Shown: piece after piece, positions 57,313 through 64,000 of the stretch
How the letters are laid out: each line of letters starts with the position of its first letter
Position numbering within the stretch: the first letter of the stretch is position 1
Source of the DNA: Algoriphagus sp.
GTDB taxonomy: Bacteria > Bacteroidota > Bacteroidia > Cytophagales > Cyclobacteriaceae
Reading direction: 5' to 3'
Length of the DNA: 64,000 nucleotides
NCBI RefSeq assembly: GCF_030694375.1
Contig: NZ_JAUXYL010000022.1
Span: forward strand, 62,001-126,000
Program-made: the position numbers and the translations under genes
The notes under the pieces: generated by a model
Databases searched by the model: none
What the model was told of the DNA's origin: nothing
What the model saw: only the letters and a program-made list of their open reading frames with translations

Positions 57313-57834
57313 TTAAATTTTACCCATTTCAGAGATGAACTTGTTATACTTCTCTCTGGATTCTTCCTTCAGGTTATTGAAGTTTTTTTCCAACCAATTC
57401 AAACTTTCTTTTGTGGTAGATTCGATGTTAGCAATTGTTATTGCTCTTTTGGCAGTAGGTTCTTTAGACGTAGTTTCCCACCACTTTTCTACATTCTGAA
57501 GGTGCATCTCAGCCGTTTTTTGGAAATTCTCCTCCGTACGCTTAGCATTCTCAATTACTGTATCGTAGCGGGTCTCAATAAGATCAACTTCGGTGCTTTC
57601 AGCTTTCAGGTCTTTGTAGACTTTGTCAGCTCTAGACTCAAGACTATCAAATCTAGAATCGATAACACTCCAATCGTGCGTTGGAGAAGCCTTTACAGCC
57701 ATTTCCACACTGTCAACAAATGAATTTAGATTCTTTGTTGAAGTAATTCTGTCTTGCTCTGTATACTTATTAGTTTCGCAAGCAAATACCGCAATACATG
57801 CAGTACCTATAAGAAGTGATGATTTGATTTTCAT
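57313..57834 (-). CDS. Coiled-coil lipoprotein of unknown function
   Basis: A signal peptide with lipobox VFAC (Cys19) anchors a ~155-residue helical domain rich in Glu, Lys and Thr with heptad-like spacing (DSRFDSLESRADKVYKDL, then NAKRTEENFQKTAEMHLQNV). No named family was recognised. Similar small Glu/Lys-rich lipoproteins are common in Bacteroidota. It is monocistronic. Confidence 0.72.
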   Translation of the reverse strand: MKIKSSLLIGTACIAVFACETNKYTEQDRITSTKNLNSFVDSVEMAVKASPTHDWSVIDSRFDSLESRADKVYKDLKAESTEVDLIETRYDTVIENAKRTEENFQKTAEMHLQNVEKWWETTSKEPTAKRAITIANIESTTKESLNWLEKNFNNLKEESREKYNKFISEMGKI

Positions 57835-57992
57835 AATTTGGTTTTTTTAAGTAAAAGAATTGATGGTACTAATACTTCTATAGGCAATAGGTCAACCATT
57901 TTTCAACTAAGACGGTAAAACACCACTTCTTTACAGATAGGCTCACTTTAAGAAGAAGTCAGACAGACTTCAAAGTGGAATTGTGTCACGTT

Positions 57993-58199
57993 TTATGGAA
58001 TAAAAACCCCATAAATCCCCATTTGGGAAGCCTTAAAGCATACAGTAATGTTTTCTATTCCTTCCTTTACACCCGGAATTTTGCCAAGGCTGGCATGTAG
58101 AAGTTTGTCCGGTTCCCAAATAGCTATCGAAGCATTGTTTGGCTGGTTGGATGAAATGGAATCAAGAAAAGTGGAAAGAATTCTCTTGTGATTGCAATC
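57993..58199 (-). pseudogene. Possible gene remnant in a 459-bp intergenic region
   Basis: The region 57835-58293 has no intact gene. On the minus strand 68 codons are open without a start codon and read like protein (SIAIWEPDKLLHASLGKIPG, then CFKASQMGIYGVF) before a TAA at 57995-57993. It could be the tail of a decayed gene, or chance. A plus-strand 47-codon frame from about 58049 overlaps it. Confidence 0.25.
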
Positions 58200-58293
58200 T
58201 TATTTAGACTGACCTAGTATTGAATTAACAAAGCATTTTTAACCACTCTTCCCAATCCCAATCCCTTTTTGCTGATTCTAATTATCTTCGGGC

Positions 58294-59145
58294 ATGATTA
58301 AACTGATTGAATGCCCGCGGGATGCAATGCAAGGAATTCCGGGATTTATAGATACTGCTATTAAAGCCGCATACATTAATCAATTGCTTGAAGTGGGTTT
58401 TGACACTATTGACTTCGGCAGCTTTGTCAGTCCTAAGGCAATTCCACAAATGCGGGATACTGCGGAGGTATTGGAATTGCTGGATTTACACGATGCGAAG
58501 TCTAGACTTTTGGCTATTGTAGCGAACGTAAGAGGGGCAGAAGATGCGCTTCAATTTCAGGAAATTGACTTTTTGGGATTCCCACTTTCGGTATCTGAGA
58601 CTTTTCAGCAGCGAAATACCAACGCCTCGATAGAGGAGGCTTTGAAAACGGTGGAGGCGATCCAGAATCTTTGCGAAGCAAAAAGGAAAAAGCAGGTGGT
58701 CTACCTCAGCATGGGTTTTGGTAATCCATATGGAGATCCTTACTCACCAGAATTGGTTGCCGAATTTGTGGAAATGCTAGCACAACTTCAAGTTGAGACC
58801 ATTTCCTTATCTGATACGATCGGGGTGGCGACTTCTGAATTGATTACCAAACTTTTTGAGGTTCAAATTCAGGCTTTTCCACAAATTGAATTTGGCGCAC
58901 ATCTTCACAGCAGGGTTGAGTCTATCCCGGAGAAAGTGTTGGCAGGGCTGAAAGGTGGATGTAAAAGATTTGATGGAGCATTAAAGGGTTTTGGAGGATG
59001 TCCGATGGCCAAAGACGAATTAGTTGGAAATATGGCAACAGAAGTGATGATTGAAACCCTTGAAAAAGAGGGGTATTCTTTAGGATTGAATAAGTCAGAA
59101 CTCGCTGAATCTATGAAGCTTACGAAGTTTGTGTTTAATTCCTGA
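58294..59145 (+). CDS. Hydroxymethylglutaryl-CoA lyase-like enzyme
   Basis: The 283-residue aldolase-fold protein matches HMG-CoA lyases, which split HMG-CoA into acetyl-CoA and acetoacetate in leucine degradation. Key features are ECPRDAMQGIP at residues 6-16 (usual form VGPRDGLQ), the His pair in FGAHLHSRVES (usual HFHDT) and the active-site Cys in GFGGCPMAKDELVGN near residue 230. The departures from the consensus suggest a subfamily. It ends 3 bp before the PepSY membrane gene. Confidence 0.88.
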   Translation: MIKLIECPRDAMQGIPGFIDTAIKAAYINQLLEVGFDTIDFGSFVSPKAIPQMRDTAEVLELLDLHDAKSRLLAIVANVRGAEDALQFQEIDFLGFPLSVSETFQQRNTNASIEEALKTVEAIQNLCEAKRKKQVVYLSMGFGNPYGDPYSPELVAEFVEMLAQLQVETISLSDTIGVATSELITKLFEVQIQAFPQIEFGAHLHSRVESIPEKVLAGLKGGCKRFDGALKGFGGCPMAKDELVGNMATEVMIETLEKEGYSLGLNKSELAESMKLTKFVFNS

Positions 59146-59148
59146 TTA

Positions 59149-59700
59149 ATGTCTGATCCAATCATTCAACCTAAAGTAAAAGCACTTCGCTGGATCCGTA
59201 GTCTCCACAAGTGGCTGGGGCTTCCTTTGATTTTATTCTTTTTTATAATCGGGATTACTTCGATCCTATTAGCATGGAAAAAGAAAGCCGAACTGCTTCC
59301 TCCGACCTTAAAAACAAAAGTTGAACAGGGCGAATGGATTTCTCCGACTGAAATGGTAAACATTGCGGAGCTGGAAATGGAAAAACTCGGAGCGTCCATC
59401 GAAGTGGATCGAATCGATATCCGGCCCGACAAGGGTGTGGCCAAAGTGACCTTCAAAACCCATTTCACCGAAGTTCAATTGGATGGACTCTCGGGAGAGG
59501 TTCTTTCTATTGAGACCCGGCATTCTGACTGGATTGAAAAGGTGCATGATGGAAGTATTGTTGATTTTTACCTTGGAGGAGACGAGGCAACCAAACTGAC
59601 TTATTCTACCTTGACAGCTTTGGGATTGATTTTGATGAGTCTAAGTGGGTTTTATTTGTGGTATTACCCGAAAGTGATTCGAAGGCTGAAGGGGAGATAG
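59149..59700 (+). CDS. PepSY-domain membrane protein
   Basis: The 183-residue protein has a basic N-terminus with an RSLHKWLGLPLILFFFIIGI helix (about residues 18-37), a PepSY-like periplasmic beta domain (about 60-130) and a C-terminal helix (TALGLILMSLSGFYLWYYPK, about 155-174). PepSY membrane proteins are often linked to iron/siderophore uptake or reductase systems. It lies 3 bp after the HMG-CoA lyase-like gene, though no functional link is clear. Confidence 0.82.
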   Translation: MSDPIIQPKVKALRWIRSLHKWLGLPLILFFFIIGITSILLAWKKKAELLPPTLKTKVEQGEWISPTEMVNIAELEMEKLGASIEVDRIDIRPDKGVAKVTFKTHFTEVQLDGLSGEVLSIETRHSDWIEKVHDGSIVDFYLGGDEATKLTYSTLTALGLILMSLSGFYLWYYPKVIRRLKGR

Positions 59701-59732
59701 ATTAATTTGATTATCCGCAATCCTGCCAGTAA

Positions 59733-59900
59733 GAAAGATTAGGCTATATAAAGTTGCGGATAAATGAACAAACTCTTTTAATCTATTCACTCGTTGATGG
59801 AAAATATCGATCCTCTAAATTATTTGTCTCAGGAGATATTGTTGAATCTGCCTGCATTGAAGGATTTCAGCTAAATTTGGAAGATATTTTTGAAGGATAA
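59733..59900 (+). pseudogene. Remnant of a Uma2-family (DUF820) endonuclease-like gene
   Basis: An open frame of 55 codons without a start codon ends at TAA 59898-59900. It reads like the C-terminal end of Uma2 proteins: INEQTLLIYSLVDGKYRSSK, then SGDIVESACIEGFQLNLEDI and FEG, matching the usual pattern of a strand, a DG(K/R)Y turn, a GD-(V/I)-S patch and a GF-(L)-L-(L)-(E/D)-(I/L)-F end. The N-terminal catalytic part is absent from the upstream sequence, where a stop lies at 59730-59732. It is a decayed fragment. Confidence 0.55.
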
Positions 59901-59911
59901 GTTCTACACTT

Positions 59912-61039
59912 TTAAACCAATAATTTATATTTTTTCCCGGGTAAGGATTTTACAATTCCCTCAAATTCAAGAGAGAGTAATCTGGATGAAAGCATTCCAA
60001 GCGGAATTTCCGTCTGATAACTGATTTGGTCAATTTCCGATTCGCCTTTTTCCAAGAGCAGCCTCAAAATGGCCGTATCCTCTTCATCTCTACCTGCCAA
60101 ATCCAATACAGGTTTTTTGACCTTTTCCTCTCCTGGTTTGCTCCAAAATAAAGCCTCAGCTATGTCCCCTGGACCTGTATAGATCGATGCTTTCATTTTT
60201 CGGATGAGATGATTGCACCCTTCGGAAAATGGTGATTGTAGGTTTCCAGGAACAGCAAACACATCTTTGTTGTAGGAATAGGCAATCTCAGCAGTAATTA
60301 GAGCACCACCCTTTTCCGCCGCTTCTACCACAATTAAAGCATCAGAAAGGCTGGCGATTATCCGATTTCTTGCGGGGAAATTTCCGGGAACCATCGTGCT
60401 TCCGGGCGCATATTCACTCATCAGGATTCCCGTTTCCTGAAGTTGCTCCGCTGTTTTCTTATGTATTGCCGGATAGATTTGAGTAATCGGAGAACCCATC
60501 ACAGCGATTGTTGGGAGACCAACCTGTAGTGCTGCCCGATGCGCTTCGATATCGATGCCATAGGCTAAACCGGAAATAATCACTGGCTGATAGGGGAGGA
60601 GATCCTCGACGATTTTCCGGGTAATGGACTTTCCATAGGTAGTGGCACTTCGTGTACCTACGATTCCTACACTTCGCTCAAATTCCAAGTCGCCTTTCCC
60701 CTGTGTAAAAAGTACTACAGGTCCATCTTCTTGCATTTTCAGTCGGGAAGGAAATTCCTGTTCTGAGGAGCTGTGGATGTTAAATCCTTTTTTTTTGCTC
60801 AGGTTTATTAATTCATCTGCCTTTTGAAGGAGTGACTCGGCTTGCTGCCGGATCTCCAAAAGCTTTTCCCCGACTCGGGGGATTTTGGATGCTTTCCCTT
60901 TGTTCAGGTGAAAAAACGCTTTGGCGGACCCGCTGTAAGCTATAATGGCCTTGAACACTCCCGGGCCGACCTTAGGGGCTAGAGAAAGTGCTAAATGATA
61001 GCGGAGATTTTCAAGGTTCGTTTCTGATTTTAAGTTCAT
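59912..61039 (-). CDS. dprA: DNA-processing protein DprA
   Basis: This 375-residue protein loads RecA on incoming single-stranded DNA in transformation. The extended Rossmann fold shows GIVGTRSATTYGKSI (about residues 115-129), ISGLAYGIDIEAH (about 145-157) and MVPGNFPARNRIIASLSDAL with EAAEKGGALITAEIA. A C-terminal winged helix (about 310-370) follows. Its ATG lies inside the MerR gene (29-bp overlap), so translation is coupled. Confidence 0.94.
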   Translation of the reverse strand: MNLKSETNLENLRYHLALSLAPKVGPGVFKAIIAYSGSAKAFFHLNKGKASKIPRVGEKLLEIRQQAESLLQKADELINLSKKKGFNIHSSSEQEFPSRLKMQEDGPVVLFTQGKGDLEFERSVGIVGTRSATTYGKSITRKIVEDLLPYQPVIISGLAYGIDIEAHRAALQVGLPTIAVMGSPITQIYPAIHKKTAEQLQETGILMSEYAPGSTMVPGNFPARNRIIASLSDALIVVEAAEKGGALITAEIAYSYNKDVFAVPGNLQSPFSEGCNHLIRKMKASIYTGPGDIAEALFWSKPGEEKVKKPVLDLAGRDEEDTAILRLLLEKGESEIDQISYQTEIPLGMLSSRLLSLEFEGIVKSLPGKKYKLLV

Positions 61040-61364
61040 TCCTCAGATTGATTAAAAAGTCCTTGATTTCCTGAAGTTTTTGAACTGCTGCAACTTTGTC
61101 AAAACCTTGATCTTTGCCTGATGCAATCACTTCTTGGGCACCTTGAAGGGTATATCCTTTTTCTTTCACCAAATGGTAAACGTATTTGATTTTTTGGATA
61201 TCTTCCTTCGTATAGCGGCGATTTCCTTTTTTGTCTTTTTTCGGACGAATAATATCAAACTCACCTTCCCAATAGCGGATCAATGATGGGGCTACTTTGA
61301 ACATTTCAGCAACTTCCCCAATGGAATGGTATTTTTTCTCTATTTCTCGCTCTTTGTACGGCAC
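61011..61364 (-). CDS. MerR-family transcriptional regulator
   Basis: The 117-residue protein has an N-terminal MerR helix-turn-helix (SIGEVAEMFKVAPSLIRYWE, about residues 14-33, with RRYTKEDIQKI wing) and a short helical end with no effector domain and no metal-binding Cys. Such short forms are common in Bacteroidota, often near dprA. It overlaps dprA by 29 bp. Confidence 0.9.
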   Translation of the reverse strand: MPYKEREIEKKYHSIGEVAEMFKVAPSLIRYWEGEFDIIRPKKDKKGNRRYTKEDIQKIKYVYHLVKEKGYTLQGAQEVIASGKDQGFDKVAAVQKLQEIKDFLINLRNELKIRNEP

Positions 61365-61492
61365 AGCAGTTTGTAATTAATGGTAACCTCTTAAGGTTTT
61401 GAACCCTGTTTGAGTTGAATTCAAATTCAATTTAAAAATTTGCTCGGGTACTTCAAGGAATACTTCATGCGAATACTTCGAAAACGCAAAAA

Positions 61493-62197
61493 TTAGCGAT
61501 TTAGTACCTGTAACATTTGGATAGATACCAAACCGGCGGTTTCAGTTCGAAGTCGGCTTTTCCCCAAAGAAACAGGCAGAAAGCCTGATTCAATTGCTTC
61601 TTTGATTTCTTTTGGGTCAAAATCTCCCTCAGGGCCAATCAAAATCAGGTATTTTCCTTCAGGTACAGCCACATCAAAGAGATGACTTTCATGGTCCTGA
61701 TCCACATAAGCTATGAATTTCTGAAATCCCTCAAACTCCTGGGTCTTGAATAGCGCTGTCAATTTTTTGGTCTGATTCAATACAGGGATCCGGTATTTTA
61801 GACTTTGTTTGCAAGCTGAAATTATTTTTTTGTTCAGCCGATCTGTTTTTAAAAAGCCGCGCTCAGAATTCATGGTTTCTAAAAGTGTCAGTTCATGAAA
61901 TCCGATTTCGGTAATTTTTTCCACCATCCATTCCATTCTGTCAGGACTTTTAGTTGGGGCAATAGCCAAGTGAATGTGAAATTTATCTTCAGGAATTTCA
62001 GAAGAATTCAAGACTTTGAGATTGGTTTTTTTCGGATTTGCTTCCAAAATCTCGCAGTCAAAAACCATCCCTTTCCCATTGGTCAGTCTGATTTGGTCGC
62101 CTTGTTTTTTTCGAAGCACTTTGACTAAATGCCTTGATTCCTCCTCGTCGAGATGGGTGAGTGGTGATTCTATTTTGTCTTGGAAAAAAAGCTGCAT
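61493..62197 (-). CDS. rsmE: 16S rRNA m3U1498 methyltransferase
   Basis: This SAM-dependent SPOUT enzyme methylates U1498 in the ribosomal decoding site. I use ATG 62197 (MQLFFQDKIES), the family's standard N-terminus, in place of the GTG eight codons upstream. The PUA-like N-domain is followed by the knot region (LIGPEGDFDPKEI near residue 178 and LGKSRLRTETAGL near 206). The length (234 aa) is normal. Confidence 0.93.
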   Translation of the reverse strand: MQLFFQDKIESPLTHLDEEESRHLVKVLRKKQGDQIRLTNGKGMVFDCEILEANPKKTNLKVLNSSEIPEDKFHIHLAIAPTKSPDRMEWMVEKITEIGFHELTLLETMNSERGFLKTDRLNKKIISACKQSLKYRIPVLNQTKKLTALFKTQEFEGFQKFIAYVDQDHESHLFDVAVPEGKYLILIGPEGDFDPKEIKEAIESGFLPVSLGKSRLRTETAGLVSIQMLQVLNR

Positions 62198-62221
62198 GTT
62201 GTAACTGAGGGGGAGAGACAC

Positions 62222-62252
62222 AAAAAAAGCACATTTCCCTAAAGAAATGTGC
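62222..62252 (-). terminator. Intrinsic terminator after the DEAD-box helicase gene
   Basis: On the minus strand GCACATTTC (62252-62244) pairs with GAAATGTGC (62237-62229) and is followed by a T-run (62228-62222). It lies just upstream of rsmE. Confidence 0.85.
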
Positions 62253-62279
62253 CTTTAAACCAAATTAACCAATAATAAT

Positions 62280-64000
62280 TTATCCTTTTGAGATTTCCAT
62301 GCTTACGGTCTTGCCTTTGATCGTGTTGTTCTTCATCACTTTGATCACGTGCTCCGCATCTTTCTGAGGAACATCCACAAAGGAGAAGTTGTCAAAGATG
62401 TCGATGCCACCGATGCTTTTGCCCGGTACGCCGGTTTCACCTGCGATAGCACCTACGATATCATTTGGACGGATTCTGTCTTTGTTACCTAAGTTCAGAA
62501 ACAGACGAGTCATATTCGCATCACGTGTTCTTTCTTCTCTTGGAGCAAATCTTCTTTCTCCGTCTCTCGGTGCGCTTTCTCTTGCTCCACCTTCTCTACG
62601 GTCACCGAATCTTTCTCTGCGCTCTCCACCTCTTTCGAAGCGACCCCCGCTTTCTCTTTCACCTCTTCCAAAACGATCAGAACCGCTTCTTTCTCCACGT
62701 CCGAAACGATCACCACCACGTCCGCCATCACGACCTCCGTCTCTTGATCCTTCTCTTCTGCGATCTCCACCACCGTAGGTATCGATTCCGAAATCCTGCT
62801 CTTTCAATTCTTTCACGGTTTCACCCATGTTCATCTTGATCAAGCCCAATGCAATCTGTTCGATGGTCAAACCTTCAGCTAGCATCTGTCCGATAGTCGC
62901 TTCGAAAAGCTGATTATCTTCCTCAACTGCCAATACTCTATATACATCCTTCACCAATTGTGCTTTTTTCAGCTCAACTAGCTCCGTTACAGAAGGAGGA
63001 GTCATTTTATTGATGGTAGCCTTTGTGAAACGCTCCAAATCTCTGAGTTTCATTGTTTCTCTTCGACCTGTGATAAACGTAATCGCGGTACCTGACTTAC
63101 CGGCACGACCTGTACGGCCAATTCTGTGTACGTAATATTCCTCGTCCAATGGAAGATCGTAATTGAATACTGCTTCTACATTGTCCACGTCAATACCACG
63201 GGCAGCCACGTCTGTTGCTACCAATACTGAGCAAAGTCCCTTACGGAATTTACCCATTACTTTATCGCGTTGTGCCTGTGAAAGGTCACCGTGAAGTGCT
63301 TCGGCCAAGATGCCTCTGGCACCCAAGCTTTCAGTCACCTCATCCGTCATTCGCTTGGTGTTACAGAACACTACGCTTAGTGCGTAATTGTTGATGTTCA
63401 TCAAGCGAGTCATCAATTCCATTTTCAAAGAAGGCTTTACTTCATAGTAAACCTGCTCGATTTTAGAAACAGTCAGCTCGTTTTTAGCGACTTTGATGAT
63501 TTCAGGATTAGTTTGGTATTTTCTTGTCAAATCCAAGATTGGCTTAGCCATCGTTGCCGAGAAGAAGACGGTTTGTCTTTCCGCAGGCATTTCCGATAGG
63601 ATCGCCTCGATGTCATCTCTGAAGCCCATGTCCAACATTTCGTCAGCCTCATCCAATACGATGATTCCGATGCTGTCAAGCTTTAGAGTTCCTCTGTTGA
63701 TGTGGTCTTGCACACGTCCAGGAGTACCTACTACGATCTGAACTCCTTTTCTGAGGACCCTGATTTGTCTATCAATAGATTCTCCACCGTATATCGCAAC
63801 AGAATTGATGCCTCTATGATACTTGGATAATTTTTGGATTTCTCCTTCTACCTGAACCGCGAGTTCGCGAGTAGGGCAAAGGATGATTGCCTGTGGCTTG
63901 TTCAATTCGGAATCGACAAGGTCGATGATTGGAATTGCAAAAGCAGCAGTTTTACCGGTTCCGGTTTGAGCCTGACCGATAAGATCGCGTCCTTCCAATA
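62280..64000 (-). CDS. DEAD-box RNA helicase, N-terminus cut by the window edge
   Basis: The visible 572 residues start just before motif I (AQTGTGKT), so the Q-motif and start codon lie outside the window. DEAD (VLDEADEML), SAT (FFSATM), and motifs IV-VI (YVHRIGRTGRAG) are present. The C-terminus has an RGG/Arg-Gly-rich stretch (about residues 405-500 of the visible part) and a DbpA-like RNA-binding end (RIRPNDIVGAIAGETG), as in CsdA/DeaD cold-shock helicases that aid ribosome assembly. Confidence 0.93.
   Translation of the reverse strand, partial: LEGRDLIGQAQTGTGKTAAFAIPIIDLVDSELNKPQAIILCPTRELAVQVEGEIQKLSKYHRGINSVAIYGGESIDRQIRVLRKGVQIVVGTPGRVQDHINRGTLKLDSIGIIVLDEADEMLDMGFRDDIEAILSEMPAERQTVFFSATMAKPILDLTRKYQTNPEIIKVAKNELTVSKIEQVYYEVKPSLKMELMTRLMNINNYALSVVFCNTKRMTDEVTESLGARGILAEALHGDLSQAQRDKVMGKFRKGLCSVLVATDVAARGIDVDNVEAVFNYDLPLDEEYYVHRIGRTGRAGKSGTAITFITGRRETMKLRDLERFTKATINKMTPPSVTELVELKKAQLVKDVYRVLAVEEDNQLFEATIGQMLAEGLTIEQIALGLIKMNMGETVKELKEQDFGIDTYGGGDRRREGSRDGGRDGGRGGDRFGRGERSGSDRFGRGERESGGRFERGGERRERFGDRREGGARESAPRDGERRFAPREERTRDANMTRLFLNLGNKDRIRPNDIVGAIAGETGVPGKSIGGIDIFDNFSFVDVPQKDAEHVIKVMKNNTIKGKTVSMEISKG

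Noticed and set aside
59797..59874. A 25-codon frame starting ATG (MENIDPLNYL)
   Set aside because: It is out of frame with the better Uma2-like remnant and has no ribosome site.
62389..62839. Long plus-strand frames rich in Ser/Pro/Leu opposite the helicase tail
   Set aside because: They mirror the Arg/Gly-rich repeat of the helicase and have no independent coding signs.
1..64000. CRISPR arrays, tRNA or rRNA genes, integrases and insertion sequences
   Set aside because: I looked for evenly spaced direct repeats, cloverleaf-like segments and transposase motifs and saw none.

Overview
The window reads as the chromosome of an aerobic, free-living member of the Bacteroidota, most likely order Cytophagales (an Algoriphagus/Cyclobacteriaceae-like organism). 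The grounds are the AT-leaning base composition, the general lack of strong Shine-Dalgarno sites, promoter elements of the Bacteroidota TAnnTTTG type, many short SxAQ signal peptides and lipoproteins, and typical Bacteroidota families (NfeD long form, TIGR02757, TIGR03643, two-ORF methionine synthase, PduO-type cobalamin adenosyltransferase). I saw no rRNA, tRNA, CRISPR array, integrase or insertion sequence. Almost all genes are intact.

Layout. 1-6.9 kb holds two very large uncharacterised proteins in tandem, the first cut by the window edge, closed by a two-way terminator. 6.9-12.8 kb is a sulfide/sulfur island: sulfide:quinone oxidoreductase, a Crp/Fnr regulator, a double universal-stress protein, a TauE/SafE permease, a di-iron membrane hydroxylase, a small membrane protein and a rhodanese. 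Four copies of one 5-4-5 inverted repeat lie in its two divergent promoter regions, 33-34 bp from -7-like elements, which suggests one Crp/Fnr regulon. 12.9-17.7 kb has a duplicated DUF4394 lipoprotein and a photolyase/cryptochrome neighbourhood with TIGR03643 and a 48-residue DUF2256 zinc-ribbon protein.

17.8-34.1 kb is mainly housekeeping: a TPR protein, Lrp regulator, Nudix hydrolase, MATE pump, M24 peptidase, MFS transporter, release factor 2 with a complete programmed +1 frameshift, branched-chain aminotransferase, cobalamin adenosyltransferase, LolD-type ATPase, a large membrane/TPR protein, GatC, PlsC, a group II truncated haemoglobin and NfeD. 34.3-46.4 kb has a LysM/RlpA-like protein, TIGR02757, an ATP-grasp enzyme, leucyl aminopeptidase, an esterase, AceK, a CoA-type Nudix hydrolase, a DUF819 membrane protein and a thioredoxin-like ferredoxin.

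46.6-57.3 kb carries a 1437-residue multi-PAS hybrid kinase, an outer-membrane-like protein, and a SAM-I riboswitch controlling a methionine/one-carbon operon: two-part methionine synthase followed by metF. The cobalamin adenosyltransferase elsewhere fits a cell that uses B12, though no synthesis genes are visible. 57.3-64 kb has a lipoprotein, an HMG-CoA-lyase-like enzyme, a PepSY membrane protein, a decayed Uma2-like fragment, dprA, a MerR regulator, rsmE and a DEAD-box RNA helicase cut by the right edge.

The best candidates for something undescribed are the two giant proteins at the left edge, the predicted sulfide regulon with its shared palindrome-rich leaders, and the photolyase/TIGR03643/DUF2256 group.
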